Below are positions 1 to 8,343 of a stretch of DNA of 64,000 nucleotides, in pieces. Position 1 is the first letter of the stretch, and each line of letters begins with the position of its first letter. The position numbers and the translations under genes were made by a program. This DNA comes from Mycolicibacillus koreensis (lineage in GTDB: Bacteria; Actinomycetota; Actinomycetes; Mycobacteriales; Mycobacteriaceae), in the NCBI RefSeq assembly GCF_002104795.1, contig NZ_NCXO01000016.1, positions 1 through 64,000 on the forward strand. Direction: 5' to 3'. The notes under the pieces were generated by a model. The model did no database searches. It was not told the origin of the DNA and was given only the letters and a program-made list of their open reading frames with translations.

Positions 1-157
1 CCCCGGCACACCGGCTTACCCGGCGAATCCCGGTCTGGCGCCGGCCCCGGCGTATCCCGCCAGCCCCGCCTATCCCGCCACCCCGGGGCTGGCCCAGGTC
101 CCGGGGTATCCCGCACCCGTGGCGCCGCGGGCAACCCCCGGTGTCGCCCTGCGCTGA
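1..157 (+). CDS. Pro/Ala-rich protein, C-terminal end only (cut by left edge)
   Basis: Only the last 51 codons are present, in the frame starting at base 2 and ending at TGA 155-157. The visible protein is a low-complexity tail with several YPA steps (PAYPA, ASPAYPAT, GYPAPVAP). Such tails occur at the ends of mycobacterial membrane or secreted proteins, but no folded domain is visible, so no function can be given. The real start lies outside the window. A long open frame also exists on the opposite strand here, but its composition is that of an antisense shadow of this Pro-rich frame. Confidence 0.55.
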   Translation, partial: PGTPAYPANPGLAPAPAYPASPAYPATPGLAQVPGYPAPVAPRATPGVALR

Positions 158-307
158 GCGGACACGACTTCATTCCCTGTTGTCGGGTGTGCACCGACGG
201 CAATCGGTTCTGCGCCCGCCGCTCCACAATCGGTGAACGACAAGCCCGCCACATCCTGACACTTCATTCCGCCGTGTCCGCGAATATGGATCGGCCCGCG
301 GGCGCTA

Positions 308-1240
308 CTACTCATCGTCGACAGAAACATCCCCGGAATCACTGTCGTCGGCTGGAGTCGTGCCGTCGCTGTCACCGTCGTCGGGGACAGGATCGTCGAA
401 CGACGGATCCTCAGGGTCGTCCATATCCCCAGGCGCTGGCACATCATCGGGCACATCGACATCCGGAACCGGGGAGTCATCGGCCGGATCACTTTCCGAC
501 GCAGGCCCGTTCGGCGAATCGTTACCCCCGTGGTTGGGGTTGGTGCAGATGGTGCCCTCGCAGGAGTCGTCGAATGAGGGGTCCTCGCCGCCATAATTGG
601 GGTTGGTGCAGATCGTGCCCTCGCAGACCACATAGCCCGGGCTGCCATCCGGGTTCTTGATCGCATCGGCACTGACGAAACTGCCCACCGGGCAACTGGG
701 GTCTTCGGTTCGCGCGCAGTACTCTTGGGTGTGATTGTTTCCGGTAGATCCGTTGGCGCCCATCGGCCCGCCGTGGATGGGGTTACCGTTCACATCCCAA
801 AAGCCACCGCTGTCCGCACCACCATAATTGGGGTTGGTGCAGATCGATCCCTCGCACACAACGTAACCCGGGCTGCCATCAGGATTTCTGATCGCGTTGG
901 GGCCGACATAACTGCCCACAGGACACCCGGCGCTCTTGTTCCGCGCGCAGTATTCCTGGGAGAGGTTGCTCCTCTTGGACCCGTTGGCGCCCATCGGACC
1001 GCCGTTGACCGGATTTCCGTCTGCATCCCAGTAGCCGCTGGTCGGAGCGAGCGCCACGTTGGTGCCGTGGTAGCTGCCCGTCGGACACTTCGGGTCCCGG
1101 TTCTGCGCACAATATTGCACGTTCGAGGTCAGCTGCGGCGCCTCGCTGTGCTTACGTGATTTCGCGGGCGTTTCGCTGCCACACGCCGCCAGCAATCCCA
1201 GCGCTGCGAGACTGATGAAGATCACTGCGAATCTGCGCAT
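308..1240 (-). CDS. Repeat-containing Cys-rich lipoprotein
   Basis: 310 aa. The N-terminus is a lipoprotein signal peptide ending in a lipobox (LLAAC, Cys20), so the mature protein should be anchored on the outer face of the cytoplasmic membrane. Residues 43-240 are built from repeats: YCA(R/Q)..., CP(V/T)GS(Y/F), WDxxGNPxxGGPMGANGS and NPDGSPGYVVCEG(S/T)IC-TNPN. Two nearly complete units have a 77-residue period (from residues 97 and 174); a shorter first unit starts near 43 and a degenerate CEGTIC-TNPNHGG copy follows near 227. The last 70 residues are rich in Asp, Pro and Ser. Paired cysteines in each unit suggest disulfides. The family is not recognised. It lies just downstream of a small secreted-protein gene on the same strand, 17 bp away, and may be co-transcribed. 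Confidence 0.8.
   Translation of the reverse strand: MRRFAVIFISLAALGLLAACGSETPAKSRKHSEAPQLTSNVQYCAQNRDPKCPTGSYHGTNVALAPTSGYWDADGNPVNGGPMGANGSKRSNLSQEYCARNKSAGCPVGSYVGPNAIRNPDGSPGYVVCEGSICTNPNYGGADSGGFWDVNGNPIHGGPMGANGSTGNNHTQEYCARTEDPSCPVGSFVSADAIKNPDGSPGYVVCEGTICTNPNYGGEDPSFDDSCEGTICTNPNHGGNDSPNGPASESDPADDSPVPDVDVPDDVPAPGDMDDPEDPSFDDPVPDDGDSDGTTPADDSDSGDVSVDDE
530..955 (-). repeat. Intragenic tandem repeat in the lipoprotein gene
   Basis: Two units of about 231 bp, coding for residues from about 97 and from about 174 of the lipoprotein, are very similar at the DNA level, for example around 600-660 and 832-895. A truncated third copy lies near 530-570. The near identity suggests recent duplication, and copy number may vary between strains. 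Confidence 0.7.
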
Positions 1241-1257
1241 CGGTAGTCCTCCCGTCC

Positions 1258-1536
1258 CTAAGGGGCGCCGACGCGGTCAGTGGGGCTATCGGTGTTGTGC
1301 AGATACCACAGGCCGTCCTCGTGCTGCTCGCAGTACCAGTACTTGAGGAAGTCGTCGTCCGACGCATTGTCCAGGTGAGTATCGGGGCCATCCCTCAGGC
1401 ACGCCTCCTCGTCGGCCCAACTCCAGGGGATACCGTTTTCGTCCCGGACCACCATGTCGTCCGCGTGCGCGCCCGCGGCACCGCTGAGGGCACCACCGAA
1501 CATCACTACTAGCGTGGCGATCACTCTCGCGCTCAC
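1258..1536 (-). CDS. Small secreted protein, unknown function
   Basis: 92 aa. An N-terminal signal peptide with a hydrophobic core and an Ala-rich cleavage site (GAAGAHA before DD) is clear. The mature part of about 66 residues is acidic and aromatic (WSWADEEAC, KYWYCEQHEDGLWYLHN) and has two cysteines that could pair. No domain is recognised. It is immediately upstream of the repeat lipoprotein on the same strand, and both are predicted to be exported. Codon usage is less GC-biased than in the core genes to the right. Confidence 0.6.
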   Translation of the reverse strand: MSARVIATLVVMFGGALSGAAGAHADDMVVRDENGIPWSWADEEACLRDGPDTHLDNASDDDFLKYWYCEQHEDGLWYLHNTDSPTDRVGAP

Positions 1537-1689
1537 AAATCTTCCTTCCTCACCCGGCAGCCGTGTTCACAGCTTCCAACCTGCATCGCCGAGACGATAC
1601 ATAGTTAACGTCCAGACATCTTTCGAAAAAGAGGGGCGAAACTTGCGAAATCCGCGACCCTACCTGCGGGTGGATTAGCCTGGCTCGAT

Positions 1690-2559
1690 GTGGATCGCAC
1701 GCGACCTCGACAGCACATGCCGGTGGCCATGAGTAGACATCGGCCTGACTCCGAGGGCGTCGAACCCGACATCGTCGCGCGTGGGGTCGAATTCCGTTTC
1801 GTGACAACCAGTTCCGATGATGTTGTCACTTGGTCTTTTTCAAGACCCCAGCACAACATTTTGATTTGGCGTCGCGGCATCGCATCCGAGAAGGCGGTCG
1901 ACTTCGAGGGCCGTCCCACGATCAAGGCCGCGCCCCACACAGGCGACGTGTGGGTCATCCCCGCCGACTACCGTTCCACTGCGTCAGCCCGAACGGCCGA
2001 CTGCGAGTTCACTCAACTGACGCTACCGACCTCGATACTAGGAGATGCCCGTCTTCAGCCGGTACTGGCGAAGCAGGATCGTTTACTACACACCATGACC
2101 GACAGAATCGCCGACCTCGCTGAGCGCGACGATGTTCTCGCCCGACTATTGCGCGAATCAATCGTCGAAGGATTGTGTCTGCACATCCGAGACCGATTCA
2201 GCGAAGCCATACCCGTCGCCGACGCCTGCGCCCCGGAGCTGAATCGGGTACAACAACATCGGATCATTGAATTTCTGCACGACAGCCCGGACGTCCACGT
2301 TGATCTCGCATCGCTGGCAAAGCTCGTGGACATGCATGTCCACGAATTCCGGAGGGCGTTCACCAACACATTCCGGACGACCTTGTATCAATTCGTGCTG
2401 GACCAACGGATTCAACGCGCGAAGACGCTGTTGACCAACTCTGCCTTGTCGATGACTGAAATAAGCGCTGAAGTGGGGTTTTCCAACCCCAGCCACTTCT
2501 CGACGACGTTCAAGCAACGTGTGGGCGTGACCCCGACGGTCTTCCGCCGTAATACATGA
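1690..2559 (+). CDS. AraC-family transcriptional regulator
   Basis: Up to 289 aa. The last 100 residues hold the double helix-turn-helix of the AraC/XylS family: first HTH around DLASLAKLVDMHVHEFRRAF, second around MTEISAEVGFSNPSHFSTTF, with the family's PxxFRR-like end (TPTVFRRNT). The N-terminal 180 residues are the variable sensor part. The frame opens with GTG at 1690; ATGs at 1717 and 1729 are alternatives, and the early residues look non-conserved. A TAGCCT box at 1676-1681 lies 8 nt before the GTG. It is transcribed divergently from the secreted-protein gene at 1258-1536. Base composition is lower in GC than the window average, in line with an acquired region. The target is unknown. 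Confidence 0.85.
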   Translation: MDRTRPRQHMPVAMSRHRPDSEGVEPDIVARGVEFRFVTTSSDDVVTWSFSRPQHNILIWRRGIASEKAVDFEGRPTIKAAPHTGDVWVIPADYRSTASARTADCEFTQLTLPTSILGDARLQPVLAKQDRLLHTMTDRIADLAERDDVLARLLRESIVEGLCLHIRDRFSEAIPVADACAPELNRVQQHRIIEFLHDSPDVHVDLASLAKLVDMHVHEFRRAFTNTFRTTLYQFVLDQRIQRAKTLLTNSALSMTEISAEVGFSNPSHFSTTFKQRVGVTPTVFRRNT

Positions 2560-2890
2560 CCCGAGTCGGCGACAGCCTCCGCGGATCGTAGTCGCCGCTG
2601 GTGACGGTACGTGTGATCGCTCACACTTGCCGCCGCAGCGCCGTGCGGGCACCCCGCGTCGGGGCTGGATCGGATAGAGTGACACCAACGTCGGCACCAC
2701 GCCGATACGTCGTGGAACGCTTCATCATCAGCTAGCCCGGCCCACACACTGCGGCCCGATCGATGATCCGTGCTCCCGCACAAGCTTTTTTCGCGGCGAT
2801 CGATTTTGCCCACCGGCAATCTCGCCATCTGTGCCGCGCATGGTGAACCAGCGCCCGGCACACCCGATGCCTGAAAGGCACTCCGTTTAC
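2560..2890 (+). other. 331-bp intergenic region before the helicase gene
   Basis: No coding frame with normal codon use is seen. It contains a palindrome at 2611-2626, a possible -10 box TAGAGT at 2675-2680 and a T-rich patch near 2787-2792. If transcription starts near 2687, the helicase mRNA would have a leader of about 200 nt. Long leaders are common for cold-inducible helicase genes, but that role is only inferred. Confidence 0.4.
2611..2626. promoter_or_regulatory. CRP-like palindrome with short spacer
   Basis: GTGTGA-TCGC-TCACAC is a near-perfect inverted repeat. The half-sites match those of the CRP/FNR consensus (TGTGA and TCACA), but the spacer is 4 bp instead of the usual 6, so classical CRP binding is doubtful. 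It lies about 50 bp upstream of the possible -10 box at 2675-2680. Confidence 0.35.
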
Positions 2891-4231
2891 ATGACTTCGC
2901 AACCGTCCTTTGCCGATCTCGGCGTTCCCGCCGCGATCGTCGGTGCTCTCACCGACGCCGGCATCACCGCCCCGTTCCCCATCCAGGTCGACACGCTGCC
3001 CGACACCCTCGCCGGCCGTGACGTGCTGGGTCGGGGCAAGACCGGCAGCGGCAAAACGCTGGCGTTCTCCATCCCGCTGGCCGCCCGCCTCGACGCCGGC
3101 GCCCGCACCCCGGCACGCCCGACCGGGCTGGTGCTCGCCCCCACCCGCGAGCTGGCCACCCAGATCACCGCCGCCCTGGCGCCGCTCGCCGCGGCCCGCA
3201 ACCTGCGGGTGACCACGATCTTCGGTGGGGTGAACCAGAACCGCCAGGTGAGCGCGCTGAACAACGGCGTCGACATCGTGGTGGCCTGCCCCGGCCGACT
3301 CGAAGACCTGATGCGCCAGAAACTCGTCAGCCTGGAATCGGTGCGCATCACCGTCCTCGACGAGGCCGACCACATGGCCGACCTGGGATTCCTGCCCGGC
3401 GTGACCCGCATCCTCGCGGCGACACCGCAAGGCGGCCAGCGGCTGCTGTTCTCGGCCACCCTGGACAACGGGGTCGACAAACTGGTCAAACGCTTTCTGC
3501 GCAACCCGGTCTCCCACGCCGTGGACGAGGCCACCTCACCGGTGGCGGCGATGACCCACCACGTGTTCCACGTCGCCGACGCCTCAGCCAAAAAGCAACT
3601 GGTGCAACGGCTGGCGTCGGGCACCGATCGGCGAATCCTGTTCATGCGCACCAAACATCAGGCCCGCAAGCTGGCCCGCCAGCTCACCGAGGCCGGTATC
3701 CCGTCAGTGGATCTGCACGGCAACCTCTCCCAGAACGCCCGCGACCGCAACCTGGCGGCGTTCTCCGCCGGGACCGCAAAGGTTCTGGTGGCCACCGACA
3801 TCGCTGCCCGCGGTGTGCACGTCGATGAGGTTGGACTGGTGGTCCACGTCGACCCGCCGGTCGAGCACAAGGCCTACCTGCACCGCTCGGGGCGCACCGC
3901 GCGGGCCGGCAGTTCCGGTGACGTCGTCACGATCGTGATGCCCGAACAGCGCAAGGACACCGCCGCGTTGCTGCGCAAGGCCGCCATCACCGCGCGCCCC
4001 CAGCAGGTCGACGCCGACTCCGAGTCGGTGACCGCCCTGGTCGGGCAGGTCGCGCCGTATCAGGCGCCCGCCCCCAAACAGGCGCCCGCACCGGCGTCGG
4101 CCAAACCGCGCCGCCGCCGCGGTGGGCGCGGGACACACCAGGGGCAATCGGAGCAGCGTGCCGCGCGGCCCGCGCGTCGCCGCAGCACCGGCGGTCGCCG
4201 CGTCGCCCACTCCACCTCGACGCCCGCCTAG
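2891..4231 (+). CDS. DEAD-box ATP-dependent RNA helicase
   Basis: 446 aa from ATG 2891; an in-frame ATG 60 bp upstream only adds residues unlike the family. Motifs in order: Q-motif near residues 21-32 (ITAPFPIQ), Walker A GKTGSGKT (49-56), PTRELA (84-89), DEAD (157-160), SAT, then in the second RecA-like domain VATDIAARGVHV and HRSGRTAR. The C-terminal 60 residues are a basic Pro/Arg/Gly-rich tail (RRRRGGRG), typical of the RhlE/CsdA-like helicases that unwind structured RNA in ribosome assembly or cold adaptation. The protein is cytoplasmic. The gene is followed at once by a GC-rich inverted repeat. The specific RNA target cannot be told from sequence. Confidence 0.95.
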   Translation: MTSQPSFADLGVPAAIVGALTDAGITAPFPIQVDTLPDTLAGRDVLGRGKTGSGKTLAFSIPLAARLDAGARTPARPTGLVLAPTRELATQITAALAPLAAARNLRVTTIFGGVNQNRQVSALNNGVDIVVACPGRLEDLMRQKLVSLESVRITVLDEADHMADLGFLPGVTRILAATPQGGQRLLFSATLDNGVDKLVKRFLRNPVSHAVDEATSPVAAMTHHVFHVADASAKKQLVQRLASGTDRRILFMRTKHQARKLARQLTEAGIPSVDLHGNLSQNARDRNLAAFSAGTAKVLVATDIAARGVHVDEVGLVVHVDPPVEHKAYLHRSGRTARAGSSGDVVTIVMPEQRKDTAALLRKAAITARPQQVDADSESVTALVGQVAPYQAPAPKQAPAPASAKPRRRRGGRGTHQGQSEQRAARPARRRSTGGRRVAHSTSTPA

Positions 4232-4258
4232 CGCCCGGGCACGGTAGCCCCCGGGCGC
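4231..4258 (+). terminator. GC-rich hairpin after the helicase gene
   Basis: A perfect 9-bp inverted repeat, GCGCCCGGG (4231-4239) with CCCGGGCGC (4250-4258) and a 10-nt loop, begins at the last base of the helicase stop codon. There is no T-tract, as is common for mycobacterial terminators. Confidence 0.6.
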
Positions 4259-4268
4259 CGAGCACCGG

Positions 4269-4320
4269 GGGTTGTGCACTCACGGCGGCCCACCGCGGAG
4301 GGTTGTGCACTCACGGCGGC
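4269..4320. repeat. Pair of 21-bp direct repeats
   Basis: The same 21 bp, beginning GGGTTGTGCACTCACGG and ending CGGC, occurs at 4269-4289 and 4300-4320, start to start 31 bp. The core GTGCAC is palindromic. The repeats sit between the helicase terminator and the DoxDA-like gene. They could be an operator pair, or a short dispersed intergenic repeat. Confidence 0.7.
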
Positions 4321-4468
4321 GCAGGCGGCGAATCGGCCGCCGCCATGTAACAAACCTGTGCGTGACCCCGCGCGAACCCCGCGGAAAACCCCGCGTGAAC
4401 CCCTACTCGACGCGCCGTTGCCCACCACAGTTGGGAAACCCCGCGGAAAGTCGGTAAGCAGGACGGCG

Positions 4469-5542
4469 ATGACCGCCACCACCGACCCCAGCGACACCAC
4501 CGCCGACACCGCCGACACCGCCGACACCGCCAACGCCCGGACCGCCCGCTTCGACACCGCCGCGCTGATCACCCTGCCGGTGCGCCTGGTGGTGGGCTGG
4601 ACCTACTTCTCGGCGTTTTGGCGCCGCGTCGCCCTGGAGGACAAGCTCAACCCCGACCTGCCGGGCTACATCGGCGAGAAGTTCAACCATTTCCTGCCGA
4701 ACGCGCTGGGGATCGGCCCGATCATCGAGCACCTTTTGACCCACCCGGGTCTGCTGCAGGCCGCGATGACGGTGTTCACCATCGCCGAGGGCCTGGTCGG
4801 GGCGGCGATCATGCTGGGCCTGTGCACCCGGCTGATGAGTGTGGGGGTGTTCTCGTTCGCGTTCGGAATCCTGCTCTCCGCCGGCTGGCTGGGCACCACC
4901 TGCCTGGATGAATGGCAGATCGGCATCCTCGGGGTGGCCGCCGGGTTCATGCTGTTCCTCTCCGGCGGCGGACGCTACTCCCTGGACCGCCTGCTGGTGG
5001 GCCGCCGCCCCGGCCTCGGCGAGCGGCGCTGGTTCGCCTGGCTCGCCTCGGGCCCGATCCCGCTGCGCACCCCGGCGGTGCTGGGCACCACCGCCGCGAT
5101 CGCCGCGTTGACGCTGTTCACCAACCAGTTCTTCCACGGCGGGGTGTACGGGCCGCTGCACAACAAGTCGGTGGCCCCGCGGATCGAGATCACCGACGCC
5201 ACCCTCACCGACGACACCCTGCGCTTTCAGCTGTATCGCACCGAGGGCGCCGACGTGTACGGCGCGTTCCTCATCGGCCTGGACGTCCTCGACACCGCCA
5301 CCGGCCAGCCGCTGCTGCATCTCGACGGCGACGACCTGGCCGCACTGGACCCGGCGGTGATCGACAACCGCTACCTCGCGCCGGTCGCGCCCGGCGCGCA
5401 CGCGCTGGTGGTGCCGTTGGGGGCGAAGGCGCAGCTGACCCTGCCCAGCGCCCCCGCGCGCCCCGGTCACGACTACGCGTTGATCCTCACCGACGTCAGC
5501 GGCGCCGCCTGGCAGCACCCCGTCGAGCTGCGCGCAGACTGA
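4469..5542 (+). CDS. DoxD-DoxA fusion membrane protein (thiosulfate:quinone oxidoreductase-like)
   Basis: 357 aa from ATG 4469; the open frame goes further upstream but that part crosses intergenic repeats. After a Thr/Asp/Ala repeat (DTADTADTA), residues of about 40-200 form a four-helix DoxD/DoxX-type membrane domain (RLVVGWTYFSAFWRR, AEGLVGAAIMLGLCTRL). A further membrane segment follows, then a DoxA-like exported domain with the family signature GGVYGPLHNKSVAP. In the archaeal enzyme DoxD and DoxA are separate subunits of thiosulfate:quinone oxidoreductase; here both are in one chain. The family suggests electron transfer from a reduced sulfur compound or another donor to quinone, but activity in mycobacteria is inferred. 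A 29-bp gap separates it from a small secreted-protein gene. Confidence 0.8.
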   Translation: MTATTDPSDTTADTADTADTANARTARFDTAALITLPVRLVVGWTYFSAFWRRVALEDKLNPDLPGYIGEKFNHFLPNALGIGPIIEHLLTHPGLLQAAMTVFTIAEGLVGAAIMLGLCTRLMSVGVFSFAFGILLSAGWLGTTCLDEWQIGILGVAAGFMLFLSGGGRYSLDRLLVGRRPGLGERRWFAWLASGPIPLRTPAVLGTTAAIAALTLFTNQFFHGGVYGPLHNKSVAPRIEITDATLTDDTLRFQLYRTEGADVYGAFLIGLDVLDTATGQPLLHLDGDDLAALDPAVIDNRYLAPVAPGAHALVVPLGAKAQLTLPSAPARPGHDYALILTDVSGAAWQHPVELRAD

Positions 5543-5571
5543 CTGTCAGAGCCCGGCGCGACCATGGGGCC

Positions 5572-5829
5572 ATGAATGCACGCACCGTCATCGATGTGGC
5601 GCTGCTGGCCGGCGCCGCGTTGCTGACCACCCTGGCCCCCGCCCCGCCGGCGCACGCCGACCCGCCCTGCGCGGCCTTCGACACCTGCCGCTACATGCCC
5701 AATCCGTATTACGACGGACCGCTGATGCCCACCTGGGACATCCCCGGCTACTACGGCGGCTGGACGACCGGGCCGGTGCTCTGCGACCCGGTCACCGTCA
5801 CCTGCCGCGGGGTCGCCCCGGCGGCCTGA
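5572..5829 (+). CDS. Small secreted protein, conserved-looking, unknown function
   Basis: 85 aa. ATG 5572 follows an ATGGGG Shine-Dalgarno-like stretch. A signal peptide ends at PAHA before DPPC. The mature peptide of about 58 residues is rich in Tyr, Pro and Trp (CRYMPNPYYDGPLMPTWD) and has four cysteines, suggesting two disulfides. No known domain is recognised. It lies 29 bp downstream of the DoxDA-like gene on the same strand and could be co-expressed with it. Confidence 0.65.
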   Translation: MNARTVIDVALLAGAALLTTLAPAPPAHADPPCAAFDTCRYMPNPYYDGPLMPTWDIPGYYGGWTTGPVLCDPVTVTCRGVAPAA

Positions 5830-5969
5830 TCGCGACACAACCGGTGCGGGGACCGATCGCAGCCTCCCCCAGCCACGCCCACCGGCCCGGTAACCTCATC
5901 CCGGCAGACCAGCGCCGTTTAAGTTGACGGCAAGGCGCCGACAGGTGCACGACCGGACCGAAAGACACC

Positions 5970-8342
5970 ATGCGAGTTGACGGGCGCGACATCGCCGTTA
6001 CCGGCAGCTTGCTGCAGCCTCTGAACCGCCGCACCAACGACATCCTGCGGCTGGCGATCGCCACCGTGGTGCTCGCCGCGGTGATCGCCAGCTCGCTGAT
6101 CACCCGCCGGGAATGGATCGTGCTGGAACGCTCGGTGGCACGGCTGGTCAAAGTGCTCTCCCCCACCCAGGCGAACATGGTGTACCTGGTGTACGGGTTG
6201 GCGATCGTGGCGCTGCCGTTCGTGATCCTGATCGGGATGATCGTCAACCGGCAGTGGAAGCTGCTCGGCGCCTACACCGTCGCCGCGGTCGGAGCGTTCG
6301 TGTCGCTGTCGGTCGGCGGCAACGGCTTCGCCGCCCCGCGCTGGCATTTCGACCTGTCCGACCGGCTGGACACCATGCTGGCGCAGTTCAGCGACGATCC
6401 GCGCTGGATCGCGATGCTCGCCGCGATGGTCGCGGTGTCCGGGCCGTGGCTGCCGCCGCGCTGGCGGCACTCCTGGTGGACGCTGCTGTTGGCGTTCATC
6501 CCGATCCACCTGGTGATCAGCGCGGTGGTGCCGGCCCGCTCGGTGCTCGGCCTGGCCACCGGCTGGTTCGTCGGTGCGCTGGTGATCCTGGTGGTCGGCA
6601 CCCCGGCCCTGGAGGTGCCGGTTGAAGGGGCGATCCGCGCGCTCAACCGGCGCGGCTACCCGGTGGCCAGCATGGCCGTGGTCCGCCCGGCCGGGCCCGG
6701 CCCGCTGGTGTTGGCGGCCACCTCCACCGCCGACGCCGAGGCCACCGTGCGGCTCTACGGGCCCAACCAGCGCAGCGGCGGGGCGCTGCGCCAGATCTGG
6801 CGCAAGCTGCGGCTGCGGGACACCGAGACCGCCCCGCTGCACGCCTCGATGCGCCGCGTCGTCGAACACCGGGCGTTGATGATGGTCGCCGCCAACCAAC
6901 TGGAGGTCGCCAACACCGACACCCTGGCGGTGGCGGCCCTGGACCGCGGCTGGACCCTGCACGCCCACACCCCGCCGCGCGGCGTGCCGATCAGCGAATG
7001 CACCGACACCACCTCGGTGACCGCGGTCTGGTCGGCGCTGCATGAGCTGCACGCCGAGCAGATCGCCCACGGTGACCTGCGGGCCTGCGAGATCACCGTC
7101 GCCGACGACACGGTGCTGTTCGGCGGGTTCGGCAGCGCCGAGTACGGCGCCACCGACGCGCAGCTGGACTCCGACGTCGCCCAGCTGCTGGTGACCACCG
7201 CGGCGCTGTATGACCCGCAGTCGGCGGTGGGCGCGGCGATCGGCATCTTCGGCCGCGACGCGGTGTTGACCGCCTCCCGCCGGCTCACCAAGACCGCGGT
7301 GCCCAAACGGCTGCGCATCGGCCTGCCCGACGCCAAGGCGACTATCGCCGCCACCCGCGACGAGGTCAAACGCCAGACCCACACCGACCAGATCCAGGCC
7401 ACCACCGTCACCCGGTTCACCCGCACCCAGGTCATCCAGCTGGTATTGCTGGTGGCCCTGGTCTACGTGGCCTACCCGTTCATCAGCACCCTGCCCACCT
7501 TCTTCACCCAGCTGCGCACCGCCAACTGGTGGTGGGCGCTGGTCGGGTTGACCGTCTCCTCGCTGACCTATGTGGGGGCCGCGGCCGCACTGTGGGCCTG
7601 CGCCAACGGGGCGGTGAGCTTCCGCAACCTGACGATCATGCAGGTGGCCAACACCTTCGCCGCCACCAGCACCCCGGCCGGCATCGGCGGGCTGGCGCTG
7701 TCGACCCGTTTTCTGCAGAAGGGCGGGCTGACCACCACCCGCGCCACCGCCGCGGTCGCACTGCAACAGTCGGTGCAGGTGATCGTGCACGTGCTGCTGT
7801 TGATCTTCTTCAGTGCCGCGGCCGGGGTCTCGGCGGACCTGTCGCATTTCGTGCCGAGTGCGACCCTGCTGTATCTGGCGGCCGGGGCGCTGCTGGGCGT
7901 GATCGGCACGTTCCTGCTGGTGCCCAAGCTGCGCCGTTGGATGGCCGAGGCGATCGGTCCGCGCCTCAAAGAGGTCTCCACCGACCTGGTGGCCCTCGCC
8001 CGCGAACCGCAACGGCTGGCGTTGATCGTGCTCGGCGCCGCCGGCACCACCTTGGGGGCCGCGCTGGCGCTGTGGGCCAGCGTGGAGGCGTTCGGCGGGG
8101 GCACCACGTTCGTCACGGTCACGATCGTCACGATGGTCGGTGGCACGCTCGCCTCGGCGGCCCCCACCCCCGGCGGGGTCGGCGCGGTGGAGGCCGCCCT
8201 CATCGGTGGGCTGGCGGCGTTCGGGGTGCCCGCCGCGGTCGCGGTGCCCTCGGTGCTGCTCTACCGGGTGTTGACCTGCTGGCTGCCGGTGTTCGTCGGC
8301 TGGCCGGTGATGCGCTGGCTGACCCGCAACGACATGATCTGA
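5970..8342 (+). CDS. Large membrane protein: PAP2-like N-terminus, kinase-like middle, MprF-like flippase domain
   Basis: 790 aa. Three parts are visible. Residues 1-220 have about six membrane segments, with a degenerate PAP2-like end (PARSVLGLATGWFVGALV). Residues of about 225-470 are cytoplasmic and contain HELHAEQIAHGDLRACEI, which resembles the HGDLxxxN catalytic loop of RIO/ABC1-type kinases, although the Asn is replaced by Glu. Residues of about 485-785 hold about seven membrane segments of the UPF0104/lysylphosphatidylglycerol-synthase TM family (ANTFAATSTPAGIGG, PTPGGVGAVEAALIGG), a lipid flippase-like domain. No aminoacyl transferase domain is present, so it is not a complete MprF. 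A role in moving or modifying an envelope lipid is inferred. The next gene is convergent. Confidence 0.8.
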   Translation: MRVDGRDIAVTGSLLQPLNRRTNDILRLAIATVVLAAVIASSLITRREWIVLERSVARLVKVLSPTQANMVYLVYGLAIVALPFVILIGMIVNRQWKLLGAYTVAAVGAFVSLSVGGNGFAAPRWHFDLSDRLDTMLAQFSDDPRWIAMLAAMVAVSGPWLPPRWRHSWWTLLLAFIPIHLVISAVVPARSVLGLATGWFVGALVILVVGTPALEVPVEGAIRALNRRGYPVASMAVVRPAGPGPLVLAATSTADAEATVRLYGPNQRSGGALRQIWRKLRLRDTETAPLHASMRRVVEHRALMMVAANQLEVANTDTLAVAALDRGWTLHAHTPPRGVPISECTDTTSVTAVWSALHELHAEQIAHGDLRACEITVADDTVLFGGFGSAEYGATDAQLDSDVAQLLVTTAALYDPQSAVGAAIGIFGRDAVLTASRRLTKTAVPKRLRIGLPDAKATIAATRDEVKRQTHTDQIQATTVTRFTRTQVIQLVLLVALVYVAYPFISTLPTFFTQLRTANWWWALVGLTVSSLTYVGAAAALWACANGAVSFRNLTIMQVANTFAATSTPAGIGGLALSTRFLQKGGLTTTRATAAVALQQSVQVIVHVLLLIFFSAAAGVSADLSHFVPSATLLYLAAGALLGVIGTFLLVPKLRRWMAEAIGPRLKEVSTDLVALAREPQRLALIVLGAAGTTLGAALALWASVEAFGGGTTFVTVTIVTMVGGTLASAAPTPGGVGAVEAALIGGLAAFGVPAAVAVPSVLLYRVLTCWLPVFVGWPVMRWLTRNDMI

Positions 8343-8343
8343 T

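Noticed and set aside
4274..4468. N-terminal extension of the DoxDA-like protein
   Set aside because: The added 65 residues translate intergenic direct repeats and have no membrane protein character; ATG 4469 fits the family.
5919..8012. Very long open frame on the minus strand across the MprF-like gene
   Set aside because: Gly/Gln/Arg/His-rich low-complexity translation with no motif; it is the antisense shadow of a high-GC gene with a clear membrane protein on the plus strand.
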